Shown here in pieces: positions 41,863 to 52,841 of a stretch of 64,000 bases of DNA; position 1 is the first letter of the stretch; every line of letters begins with the position of its first letter. The stretch comes from Turbatrix aceti. Lineage: Eukaryota; Nematoda; Chromadorea; Rhabditida; Panagrolaimidae. The notes beneath the pieces are model-generated. The model was given only the letters and a program-made list of their open reading frames with translations. It ran no database searches and was not told the origin of the DNA. Position numbers and translations under genes: made by a program. The DNA lies in contig OZ017770.1 of assembly GCA_963969345.1 (NCBI GenBank), positions 9,247,246-9,311,245 of the forward strand, written 5' to 3'.

Positions 41863-44493
41863 AACGCTTATATGATGATTTTCCAAGCGTTTACTGAAAA
41901 AATATTTATATACATATAAATTATTTTTAATAACAAAACAATTTAAAAAGTAAAAAAATCTCATTTTAATATGGTAACAAAAAGATCGAAAATAGAAATA
42001 CAGCGCGACCTGATGCTAGTATAATATTTTTAAAGGTCAGAAAAATCGAAATACTGCGGGGAAGGGTAGCAGAAAAAAAGTAAAAGCAATTTGCAGGAGC
42101 AATCGCCGAAGACCTGTGTCATGCAAATGATCGGGCAACGCTTAAAAAACAAAAAACGTCATTTTTATTATAGATAATGATTCACACTTACACAGGCCCG
42201 GGCAGACACTCGATTAAACAAAAAATACCAGACACACTCCTGTCCTGCCATACATTAGTCAGCGCAGTCTTTTTTGCTTCCAACATATCTTTCACCTTGC
42301 ATCTCGTTAATCTTTGCAGTGTGTTGTTGACTTTTTTGCATAATCAACTGATCGGCGATTCGTGCAAGGCATTAAATACAAGACATGAAATAAAAAAAAC
42401 ATTCATAAATCATTAATTGCACTGTTGTGAATTAAAGTTATTTTAGGGACGTTGAGATGTTTTTTTTTCGGCAATAAAATGCGACTTTTCACTTTTTCTA
42501 ATGAGTTATGACATGCTGAATCCCTTTTCACCCAAAAAATCATTTCATCTGCCATCGGCCAAACCACAATATATGTACAGATCGTAAAGCAAATCGGGTC
42601 AAACAAGTACGTGCCTTCAAAGAACTTATGATTTAAAAGCACAAAACAAAACGTAACAAAGGGTCGTTAGCAGACGGGGAATCGCTTTATTTAAGGAAAA
42701 ATATTTTTACCTTTTGACTCGCTTGTATATGTATTGACGCAAGTCAAAAAGACTGACGACTTCGCTACCTTTTTTAACTTATGTATCTGCCAAGGACTTT
42801 AACTTGAAATCCATTCACTTTTTTGAAAATGAAACCAACATTGAACTTCATGACATAGCAAGGCATCAAAAACAATGCACAGTGTTTCCCTGATTTATTT
42901 AAAAAGAAAACCATGTGCTCAAAAAAATTATGTTGCGTGTTTTTTAACTGTATGCAAAATTGCTTGTTGAGAAAGAAACACACCCTTCGAGCTTTTAACA
43001 CCTGAGTTTTTAATTTTTCATTCTCTGCCACAGAAACAGATATACTTTTTTTTAATATTATATTTCAGTTTTTTTTTCAATTTACAGTATGCGATTAACG
43101 AATATTTATTAAAAGCACAAAACAGTTAACTTCAAAAAACTGTCCAAGTTTGATAAGATGAGGACGTCGGAGTCGTTCGACGCTTGGCGGAAAAGGTGAC
43201 AGAAAGCTCATGATTGATCGTTTTGTACCGGAAAAAAAACTGCATATTAGTATGTACATAAAAAAATCGTCATTTCATTAACTTACATTTTTTGTTGTTG
43301 TAACAAGCACGCGAATCGATATAATAAGTGTTCAGGACACCAACAAAAATTGATCACGCTTTACAGCTGCAGTCAATCTTCAAACTCGGTACATATTTAA
43401 CAAATAGTGCAATAAACAGATAGGGCTAGATGACAAAAAATTACCTAACACTTCGATCTGTTTATAACACCATTTCTTAAAATTCGGCACTCGTGGTTGA
43501 AAGGTGTATAACGTGGTAAAAGAATTTGCTTATGAACACAACTTTGGGCTTGTCGTTAAGAAGGCTGGCACAAAGTCGTGAAAAAAGTCAACTGAGCACA
43601 CCTTTTTTTAGTAATATCCTGCAGCAGTTCTTGTATGTACACTCATGCTTGGAAAATCTTTAGCTGTTTTTTTGCATAATCGAGAGATGACGATCCGTAC
43701 AAGGATGTTCAAGGCACTATGTATATACATAACAGACATGTGAAAAAAATTACTGCAAGACCTGTGTTATGCAAATTGAAAATTGCTCTCAAATTGAAAA
43801 TTGCACAATCAGTTTATGAATTAGAGAGGCAGTTTTGTTTTCAAAATTGATATGCTAAAAACTGCAGTCATGATTTTTTTGTTTCAAGTATGTATTCCGA
43901 TAATTTATTTTTTGTTAATGCGTCATAAATTAACATTTTTGAACAGAATGGCATAATTTTTTAAAATTTTATGGGGAAGCTTTAAAAATGTTTTGAGTAT
44001 TCTTAAAATTACACTCCCGCTTCTCTATACATAATTAACCGAAGTCAGACACTATTTGGAAAAATGAGTGCAAGTGAATAACAATCAATATCCGGTGGTC
44101 ACTAAACAGTAAAAACAGAAAAGCATTTGGTGACCTTTGCTTAATTTGTCTGATACAGACAAAAGCGCAAGCTTGGTAGAGAAGTTTTGAGCTTCCGCCA
44201 ATGACACTCGCCACAACCAAAAATTGATTGCTTTACTCAAAGTGCAAGATCGTCACCTCCTGTTTACATCAAAAAACGTATCGGTGTCTTTATCCTTTGA
44301 CACACATGCATTTTCTATTCCGTTTGGTCACCTGTATTTTAGTATTTTTTATTTATTTATTTATTATAATATTTATTTCAGCCACGAAAAAATCTTTGTT
44401 AACGAAAAAAAAAATCATGGCAATACTATATATTAAAATATGTGTGTTAAATGAATGAAAAAGTTCAAGAGCATCCAACTTTGGCATGGTTTC
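41863..44493. other. Long AT-rich intergenic region
   Basis: About 2.6 kb without a convincing gene. 42090-42410 and 43600-43790 share diverged segments (AGACCTGTGT.ATGCAAAT and TTTTTTGCATAATC), so an old repeat is present. Minus frames 42403-42642 and 42774-43031 carry Cys/Phe-rich AT-driven composition and no motif. Confidence 0.45.
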
Positions 44494-44844
44494 CTAGTTG
44501 GCAGCAGACAGGTTGATGTCCCAAAGCAAGAGGCAAAAGTTGTGGACAAAGTTCGTGAGCTTATCTTCTTCGGTCTGGGGCAGTGGCGATCCCGGGAAGT
44601 TTTCGAGCACAAACAGAGCGTTGCTTGTCTGAATTCCAATTGCCTTCATGGTTTGAACCATGGCACGCCAGTGAGTCGGGATGCTTTCAACGGGAAACAT
44701 GCGAAGCTTGTCTGCGCTTTCAATTGCCTGAAAAAAAAACTGGCAGTTTTTTTTTTTTTTACTTTTTTAAAAACTCACTCTTTTCATTGCCTCGCGATAC
44801 TGAACGCAAAGAGCAAAGAGTTGCTCTTGAGGTGTTTGAGCCAT
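44494..44844 (-). CDS. Small helical protein, 99 residues, function unknown
   Basis: Exon 1, 44844-44779 (exactly 22 codons), and exon 2, 44727-44494, with a 51-base phase-0 intron. Start MAQTPQEQLFALCVQYREAM; ends WDINLSAAN. Predicted all-helical from its heptad-like hydrophobic spacing, with a central IPTHWRAMVQTMKAIGI helix. No signal peptide or membrane segment. GC content and codon use clearly differ from the flanks. Size and helicity would suit a small subunit of a larger complex, but I do not recognise it. The gene at 49872-50234 has the same architecture: 22-codon first exon, phase-0 intron, about 78-codon second exon. Confidence 0.8.
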
Positions 44845-45508
44845 TTCTGAAAAAAATGGAAAATTTGAATTGAAAAACAAAAATCTAGTCCGAGCTTACA
44901 GCAGAAATGAAATGAAAGCAAGTGAAAGCAAGATTAAAAAAAAACACGATGTACATAACTGCAGATGTAAATGCAGCACGATCAAGGGCGTGCCTCCTCA
45001 AAAAAAACTGTCTACGCTAGCGTTGTTCTGCCTCCGCTTTCTTACACGCATGCTTCCAAGACAAGGTAAAAAAAAGTCTGTGGAACAACATTAAGACAAG
45101 CAGGCAAACCTCTATCGTGCCATGGTGTGCTTACTCGATTGCGTGACAAAAAACAACTAGCAGTATTCTGCAGAGGTACATATTATGCTTTGCAGTAGGT
45201 TAAAAAAACCTTGTATATGCAAATGCGCAAATGCAATCGGTCAAGAGAGCAAGAGACTCAACCTCAACCTGATTGTTTTTTTATCCACATCTTGTTTCAT
45301 TTTTTTCTATGTTGCCACAAAAAACAGTGCTTCACTCAAATTAACATGTTTATTTTCTCACTTCAACGCATCTCATAATTCAATCAATGTTGGATAAAAA
45401 AAGCAATTACAAGAGAAAAAACAGGAAGCATGTTACAAAAAAAATAGAAAAGATCAGTTACACAACGTTGATTGAGCGTGCGAAGAAGGTCTGTTTCGAG
45501 AGATTACT
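44845..45508. other. Intergenic, no gene seen
   Basis: Promoter side of the 99-residue gene and 3' side of the next minus-strand gene. No additional exon or repeat recognised. Confidence 0.5.
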
Positions 45509-45736
45509 CTACTTGGCGGGAGCAGCAGGTGCGCCGTTGCCCTTGGGGGCGGGAGTGGTGGTGGCTCCGGTGGTGGCAGCAGGGGTGCCCTGAGCGTTGG
45601 TGGCGGGGGCGCCGGTGGCACCCTGAGTGGTCTCGGCGTCGGAAGCACCCTGGGTCTTGGCGACGGGAGTGGTCTTGGGCTTGTCACCGTCACCGAGAAT
45701 GGAGCCGTAGAGAGCGAGAGCGACGATGGAAAGCAT
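45509..45736 (-). CDS. Small secreted Ala/Thr/Pro-rich (mucin-like) protein
   Basis: A 75-codon frame starting MLSIVALALYGSILG, a short signal peptide or anchor, followed by a low-complexity region of Thr, Ala, Pro, Gly and Gln (for example PVAKTQGASDAETTQGATGA), ending APAAPAK. The upstream frame stays open for 11 codons to a TTTTCAG acceptor (45770), so an earlier coding exon cannot be excluded; with it the hydrophobic segment would be longer. The strong GC bias is unlike the flanking DNA and suggests high expression, as for the TTL gene. Dense Thr is typical of O-glycosylated secreted or surface-coat proteins. No family recognised. Confidence 0.65.
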   Translation of the reverse strand: MLSIVALALYGSILGDGDKPKTTPVAKTQGASDAETTQGATGAPATNAQGTPAATTGATTTPAPKGNGAPAAPAK

Positions 45737-46125
45737 GTTGAGCGCGATGTAGAGTGGTGTGGTGGTTTCTGAAAACTATCATCGGAAAATTATCAGAGTT
45801 ACAGTGCACCAAGGTAGGATCAGCGGATCCCAACCTCCTCACTGCACCCCAGCGCCCGTTTTATAAGACTGACTGGAAAACTGAAGTCATCGGAATCATT
45901 CACACTATTTATGTATCCCCACATAAACTCCTCCCCTCGGAGTCAGTAAAGAGGCGGGTAAGGTGATTCATGATTCTGCCTCGCTTCCGTCTTGCACAGG
46001 AAGGTACATGATTAAACAGCAGCCTGGCACTGTCGAGCAGAAAAAAAAATGATCACTGTGGCACGTGAATAATTCGTATAAAAAAACGTCTGCGCTGAAA
46101 AAATAACGGAACGATGTTGTGGAAA

Positions 46126-46830
46126 CATGAGTGGGCCTGTTCATTGTTGTATAATCGAGTGCCTCTCTGTGCAAGGCAGAGGTGAATCACCACATCATCC
46201 GCCTCGTCATTGTGCGAGCGGCAGGGGACTGATCTTTGAGATGATGCAAGATTCAAATTTATTTTTAGAAATGCCTTGTTCAAAATCAAAAAGGGACCCG
46301 AAATTAAAGGATGCAAAAATTGTATGATAAAATTCATTGGAACATCAAGGCAAATGTGAAGAACAAAATATGTATTACATTATCACATACAAAAAATATA
46401 CAAAAGGTTAATCAATGTATTATAAAAAAATTTTTTTCTCAATCTCGATCGGAGTCTTCATCTTAAAAAATTCACACAACAATTTAAACAAAAAAAATTT
46501 TGGGGGCAGATTGTGCCGGCAGATGCGCTATGACTTTTCGTTAAATATCAGTCAAGAGGGTCTTCGCTGTTGAAGGAAAGATAGTTGCGCAGAACAGTGA
46601 CATATTACAAAATGTCAAGCATACCGTCGTAAAAACCGTCGTGCTTCATGGCAACAAAACTCAAGCAAACTAATTCTTTGTGAACAAACCGCCATCAAAG
46701 TAAAGCCCAAACAAAGGATCGTTAGCTAGAGGGAATGCGTCGCGGATGTGCGGCTGCTAATAAGTCCTGTTAGCAACAAAATCGTTGATTTACAGGGTGC
46801 TAGAAAATACAGGTAACAATCATTTTTTAT
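46126..46830. repeat. Old duplicated block, copy 1
   Basis: 46137-46320 matches 47805-47990 (shared CATCCGCCTCGTCAT and TTCAAATTTATTTTTA), and 46560-46830 matches 48740-49020 (shared TGAACAAACCG, ATTAGCTAGAGGGA with one change, GCTAATAAGTCC). The order is the same in both copies, so one longer segment was duplicated. No gene recognised inside. Confidence 0.75.
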
Positions 46831-47799
46831 TGCAAATATTTGATTGGGAATTTTACAAAACTACAAAAAAATATGGATAAAATTTTTGCAAGGTTTTAAG
46901 AAATTTACATACCCAAACTATGTAATTAACAGAGATTTAAGTTTACATAACTATAGTTTTATTGCCTATTATGCGGTTTGAAACAACGTTTCATTTTGCG
47001 CGAACTTGTTTTTTGTGCCAATTTATTCAATTTACGTCAGGGTTTTTCAATCAATCGTCAAATTTGTGTATTCGCTCGAATCTTGCTTTTCGTAGGATTC
47101 AAAAAATTATGCTCACTGTTTCTTTTTTTCACATTTCTGTTCTTGTGTCCTCGCTCTTCTATAATAATTTTTTGTGTTCTCTCCGCTTGCACTCTTATGT
47201 ATTTTTGTATGTAGCTTTTTTAAAACGGTTTTTGCTTATGGTCAAATTCATGAAAATCATAAATATGTATTTGTATTTATTAATGATTCATCGCATTGTC
47301 CTGAATTTTGATTTATTTTTTTGAAACAACAAACTATATGTAAAAATAATTTTGGGGTTAATGCTTGGATTACTGATCTCAAATCAGCGCTACGGTATAT
47401 TTACTAGATATTTGGTATTTGTCCGTAAGCACAATCTTTTTGTTGCACATTTTTTTTGTCTGACATTATATTTATGTATGCAGACATCAATCAGAGAAAC
47501 AAATATAATTTATGTTTCATTTGGTGGTCTGGAACTTTTCTGTTTAATCAAAAAAACATCTTTTTTAAGATAAATTACTGTTTTGTGACGCTTGACGTTT
47601 GTATTTATGTATACCTACATATAGTATATGTAGCATCACTTTGTCTCCTCTCTACTCACATTACAAATTCTGCCACCGGTGTGTTTTCAAGTAGTGTGTG
47701 CCTGATACATACATATTTATCAGGTCAGATTTAGTTATCAGAACGATATTGGTTTTCTGTTAAAATTTTCCAAAAACAAAACAGTTTTTTTTCAGTTTG
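46831..47799. other. Spacer between the duplicated blocks
   Basis: AT-rich. The frame 46962-47324 (120 codons) is Phe/Leu/Ile/Ser-rich and hydrophobic throughout, and an overlapping frame looks alike, so I regard both as composition-driven rather than genes. Confidence 0.45.
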
Positions 47800-49020
47800 C
47801 ATGTCATTGTTTTTTATTCCAGTGCAAGGCAGAAGACACAAAGAGACGCGAGTCACCATGTCATCCGCCTCGTCATCGTCCACGAGATGACGAAGCGGCA
47901 AATGACCGATCTTTTCGATGATGCAAGCTTCAAATTTATTTTTAAACATTATGAGGGAACCAAAATTGAAAAATGCAAACATTTTCGTAAACTTGAATAA
48001 ATTTGCAACCTGCAACCTACCACGCTGTACTTAACGGAACTACTAGTTTTTGCAAAAATTTACTAATAAATAACTTTTAATGCCAATACCGAAGTCATTA
48101 ATGCAAACCAGGGTTTTCAAAACTCAGGTTTTTCCGATGTTTTGCACGGCCCAGGCGCGGCCTATTGGCTTTTAAGGCTCGACCCGATCAAAAAATGGCT
48201 GTAAATTGACTCGGGCCGGGCAATAAAAACTAATTGGCCCGGCTCGGGCAGGGGGAAACACTGGCATTGCCTTGACCGGACCGGTCCGTTGAGAACCCTG
48301 ACGCAAACCTTTCTCTTGACCAAAACATGTTTTCTCCTCCCGCAGTCGCTCAATGTAAGTAATAATTTTTATTAAGATATATATAAATAATACGTACAAT
48401 ATCACAAAATATTATATTGCATCCAATCTATAAATAATTGTATAATACAATTACAAAAGCACATACAACAAGTTTTTTTAAATACTACAGAAAATATAAT
48501 ATGTAAGTACGACAAATTTATTTATTGTACAGCGACTTCATCATTCTTTATGATCACATATACATATTTAAACAATTAACCTATATATTTAACCTATGTA
48601 TATCTATAAAAAAATAATATTAAAATTACAAAAAAAATTATGAGCGTCGAATCAAACTGATGAGAGAGCAGGTTACAGGCCGATTTCCAGTCGATGCACT
48701 GTGATATATGATATCCTTTAAATATATGTATACTGTATGTAGTCTTCGTTAAAATAAATAAAGTTGCGCAGAATAATGACATAAATACATATTATACAAT
48801 GTATCCATACAGAATCTTTTAAAAACCATCATATGTATATATTTTATTGCAATAAAAATAAAGCAGATTGATTATTCGTGAACAAACCGTGAACAAAGAA
48901 TCATTAGCTAGAGGGAGTGCGTGCGAAGGCAGCGGATGTGTCGTTGCTAATAAGTCCGGTTACATAGCAACAAAATTGTTAGTTTATAAGGTGCAAAAAA
49001 ATAGGGAACACCTATTTTTG
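47800..49020. repeat. Old duplicated block, copy 2
   Basis: Partner of 46126-46830, longer because it contains the MITE at 48109-48300 and extra AT-rich sequence at 48350-48700. Diverged by many indels, so the duplication is old. Confidence 0.75.
48109..48300. mobile_element. hAT-type MITE with CAGGG termini
   Basis: Ends CAGGGTTTTCAA and its near complement TTGAGAACCCTG, flanked by ATGCAAAC (48101-48108) and ACGCAAAC (48301-48308), an 8-bp target duplication with one mismatch. The 192-bp interior holds GGCCCGG and CGGGCCG palindromic motifs and no coding capacity. It inserted into copy 2 of the duplicated block and is absent from copy 1. Confidence 0.85.
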
Positions 49021-49871
49021 TTTTTGAGATTTGAGAGATTTGAGAAAACTGCCAAATTTTTTTTCTAAAATTTTTAAATACATAGTTTTTTATGGTTTTG
49101 CAAGGTTTTCAAGTTTTTGTGGAATTTTTTTTTCAATTTTTGCATTTAAAACAAATTATCAACTGGATAAAATTGATCAGTTTTTGTGTGACTTGAAAGT
49201 AAAGTTGCATAAAAACAAAAACAAGTCTACAAAAGCTAGGTGATCCAAATCCGTGTTCTTTTACATAGCAGTTTTTCTGCATTTTTTCTGACTTCAATAT
49301 CGTATTTTTTATAATTTTTATTAGAATAAGCTAATTCATTAGCATTCAATTTTTTTTAAACTTTGCGAATTAAAATTTGCGTTTCCCTCAAAAAATGTTG
49401 AACAAAAATGACAGCAGTGTCCTGTGTCCTGTCGGATAGATGGAGATGAAGAACTCAGGACGAATAACTAGTATACTTTTTGACAGTAAAGCAAGTACAG
49501 CAACCTATAGATCCATATTTTTTTTTGTTTTGCCGCAATTGTTGTTTTAAAAGTACATTGATTTAGACAACCTTTGAAAAATTGTTCGTTAACGAACTTG
49601 AAATCAGCATCATACTTGATTTTTTGTTTTTTCGATTTACAAACATATTTTCCAGGTCCAGTATCTGCTGTAATAGTACATGACACATTTTTTTTGATTT
49701 ATTTATAAAATGCGCACTCGCATATGTATACAATTGCAAAAAAAAGTAAAGAGCGCGACAGAGACATTATGAAGAAGGCATGATCAAAACACATACTACA
49801 TACTACTTTTGAGTTAAAACATTGTGTTAATTTCTACGATTCATTTATCCTACAAACATTATGTTTGCTGA
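49021..49871. other. AT-rich intergenic stretch
   Basis: No exon, repeat or RNA gene recognised; 3' flank of the next minus-strand gene. Confidence 0.5.
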
Positions 49872-50234
49872 CTACTGATGCTCTGATTCTGCTTTCCGAA
49901 GCAAGCGGGTAGTGATTTCGTGAAGCGTTGGCTTACGGACAACCTCGTGTGTACCAGAGAGATCTGCCAAAGTCTGGGGACATGCCGGAGAAGAAGAAGA
50001 TGCCCCCGACTGAGCTTCTCGTGCTTTAATAATTTCCAGCAATTCGGCATGCACATTGTGAAGAGTTTCTCGAGGGATGCTGTAGAGGTCGATCAGTATG
50101 TCGCTGATCTAAAAACCAGAAATTTTTATGTCACAGTTATTTAAATAAAAAATACAAATGTGACTCACTTCTTTGGCATGAAAAATCAATCTACCGCATG
50201 CATTGTCAATTCGACGAAGCTCATCAGACATCAT
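49872..50234 (-). CDS. Small helical protein, 100 residues, function unknown
   Basis: Exon 1, 50234-50169 (22 codons), and exon 2, 50108-49872, separated by a 60-base phase-0 intron (GTGAGT to TTTTAG). Start MMSDELRRIDNACGRL; a helical half (ISDILIDLYSIPRETLHNVH) is followed by a Ser/Pro linker (SGASSSSPACP) and a last helix with TLHEITTRLLRKAE. No signal peptide, membrane helix or known motif. The initiator could be either of the first two Met codons. The exon layout equals that of the gene at 44494-44844, and both have a hydrophobic IP-containing segment after the splice, so remote paralogy is possible but not shown. Confidence 0.75.
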
Positions 50235-51342
50235 TTTGAGAACGAAACAAAACAAACTGTAGCGATGAACAGCAAGCAATCTCTGGCAGCAGACGGGAGG
50301 CTAACTATTGGGGGACACGAGCAAAAAGAGCGACTAACATAAGAAAGAGATAGAACGCGCTCAAAAGTTTTGTTTGTATCGTTATTTTTTGTTGTGAAAA
50401 CATTTGCCACAATATTAAGATCGAGATTTTGGAGAATAACGGTTTCGATTTTTTGTTTTTTTATTTTTTGTTGAAGAACAATTTTTTATTGAATACATAC
50501 ATAAATATGCCTTGTTACAAATTTTTTTTTGCAAATAAACCCTATCAGCTACAAGACTGACAGTCTCTGCGCAACAACATGACCATGCTATCAAATTCAC
50601 CCTCGAAACGATTATCCTCGGAAAATGTTGGCATCCTTGGGGGGTGTCGCGAACGCGCGAATGATCTCCACGTGAGTCATGCATAGGAAAGCATGCTTAC
50701 TTCGCCCCGGTCGGCCTTTTCAGTGTCATTCCTTCCCTTTTCCTTCCCCAGATCTCCCCGCTTTTCATTATCTGTCCCATATATATCTATATATGTATTG
50801 TATGCGTGTTCTTGTTTGCGCGTACCAGCCGTTTGGCAGGTTTAATTACCCAAGTTTGAGGCGGCAATAAAGAGCATCTCCAGCTCGCGGCGACTCAGAC
50901 AGGGAGACCTAAGTGGCAAGGGGACTACGGGACAACCTCATCCTCCCGTAGTTTTCCCATAGGAGGTTCAAATTTTCGGCATATCTGATGCCGGATTCTG
51001 GAGACACGTCTTCTGCAATTTTCGACGTCAAATTAAAAAAATTTTAAAAACCAGTTGTTTTTTGAGAAATTTGAATAAGGCAATCGATTTCTCGTGGCAT
51101 GAAACCCATTTTAGCAAAAAAGCAGAATTAATGAAGCAATTTGAAAATTTGACGTCAGAAAATTGCAGAACCTCCGAAAAGTAAAACCACTCCATGGATG
51201 CCAACAACGTAGGACGTAAAACATTTGGAAGCGTCAAATCTTTGTGTCCACTTTATTGATAAATTTTCTTACAGGCTCCCTCTTTTAAGAACATTTCAAA
51301 AGAATCGGGGTTGCATAAAACCATGTGTGAATGTAAACCCGT
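50235..51342. other. Intergenic with a GC-richer 320-bp patch
   Basis: 50640-50960 is GC-richer than its flanks and contains GGCGGCAATAAAGAGCATCT, a poly(A)-like signal, and no long frame; it could be a retroelement 3' end or an RNA. The rest is AT-rich without recognised features. Confidence 0.4.
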
Positions 51343-52681
51343 TCAAACCAGGCAAGTTTTGATGTGACGACGGCAGCTCTGCATGTACTTGTACTTTTTA
51401 CCGCATTTGGGACACTAAAAATGTCAGCGTTAGAATAGTTAATAAGCGAAATAAAAAAACCTACTTCGAAAGGTAGCAGCTCGGAATGCAACGTTTGGTG
51501 CGCGACAAGCCAGCTGAAGAATGGGAAACCCCGGCCACAATCAGGGCAAAAGAATTTCTCCAGAAAGCGGCTGCTAAATATTATTATAAAATGCACGATA
51601 AAAGTTGATAAATTGACACGAATTATCTGACAAGGAAAGTGTCAGAGTTCATTTTGGAATTTTTTCATGAAACTTTGCCAAAGGTTTGATTTTACTATGA
51701 AAAGTTTATACTGAAAAATTCAGTTGCACCGCTCGTTCTAGCTAACGAACTACGGCATTTTTAGAATCAATCGACGTATTTTTTCATGGAGAATCAGTTA
51801 AAAATATAACAATGTAGGGTTGTTACCTTGAAAAATGTCGAAATCAATGTTGCCATTGTGACCTCTTATAAAATGCAAATTTCGGCATTTTTAAGGTGGC
51901 AAACCTGAATTTTTATATTCTTAACTTAATTCTCCATGCAAAACTACGTCGATTAATGTACACCCTGATTTTGAAAACAACGTTGTTTGTTAGCTACAAC
52001 GTGACAAAAGTTGTCAAAAATGGTAAAAAACGCGATTTCCGACTACCGAAACTCTGTCAGATCATGAGCGGTGCTACTGAATTTTTCAGTATAAACTTTT
52101 CATAGTAAAATCAAACTTTTGGCAAAGTTTCGTGAAAAAATTCAAAAATAAACTCTGCCACTTTCCTTGTGAGACCAAAAAAATGTTAGTTTTTTTTCAC
52201 GAAACTTGAAAAAATACTACATATGTATAGAAAACGGTACTTACGGTTGGTCCTTGACGTGATCAGCTTTGGCAGCAGAAGTCGCTTGCGTTTCCAGAAA
52301 ACCAGTCTTTTCCTTTGCCGAGGCTCGTTTGCGCGGCTTCTGCGCTTCGGTCAAACTAGGAGGTGAAGAAGCGATGTCGGCAGAAACGACACGGGAATAA
52401 AGAAAATCAGTAATTTCAGCCAGGGAGCGTTTACGCTTCTGCGTATTGCACGATGTGGTAGCGGTCTGTGGAAGCTCTGAGGTCGCATCAGAAGCGCGCA
52501 CGAAAAGTTCATTGGCATCCGTGTCCACTGATCGCTTGGGCGGCGTCGGAGATTCCGTCGTTGTTGCACCATGATCGACGTTCTGCTGCTCGCATTCAGC
52601 TTTCTGAATTCGAGTCGTAGTTGAGACATGGTTGAGTTGACGCAAACCGTGAAAGGTCAGTTGTTGGTCGGATTCAGTCAT
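51343..52681 (-). CDS. C2H2-type zinc-finger protein, 205 residues
   Basis: Exons 52681-52245, 51573-51465 and 51414-51343 join in phases 2 and 0. The ATG is the first codon after a TGCTTTCAG acceptor; a matching donor (TTCAAG|GTACGT, ending at 52841 on this strand) marks a 5' non-coding exon. Residues 1-145 are polar, rich in Ser, Thr, Gln and Ala, with a basic KRKR patch that may be a nuclear signal. The C-terminus has finger 1, CPDCGRGFPFFSWLVAHQTLH (C-x2-C-x12-H-x3-H), and finger 2, CPKCGKKYKYMQSCRRHIKTC (C-x2-C-x12-H-x3-C), split between exons 2 and 3. Two adjacent fingers suggest DNA or RNA binding in the nucleus. The first coding intron carries the foldback transposon at 51626-52174. 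Confidence 0.85.
51626..52174. mobile_element. Foldback element B inside the zinc-finger gene intron
   Basis: 549 bp with terminal inverted repeats of at least 110 bp, about 92-95% identical; both ends read ACAAGGAAAGTG.CAGAG inward. The interior carries the blocks AACTACGTCGATTAATG and TTAGCTACAACGTGACAAAA, shared with element A at 3731-4190. No transposase. The arms here are much more alike than in A, so this insertion is younger. No clear flanking duplication was seen. Confidence 0.9.
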
Positions 52682-52841
52682 CTGAAAGCAGATCAAGTCA
52701 ATAATCGCGAAACGGAAGTCCTCAGCCTAAAGAATGCCTTAGGAGCCTCCCGAAAGGGTTGTCTGATCCTTAGAAACGTCAAATTTGTTTTGGATCAGCT
52801 AATTATCAAAAATGCTACATAATTAAAGTATATAAAACGTA

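Noticed and set aside
46962..47324. 120-codon Phe/Leu-rich plus frame as a membrane protein
   Set aside because: Composition follows AT-rich DNA, a similar overlapping frame exists, and there is no splice or conservation support.
52628..52822. Plus-strand 64-codon frame starting MVELTQTVKGQLL
   Set aside because: It overlaps the start and first intron of the zinc-finger gene on the opposite strand and lacks its own signals.
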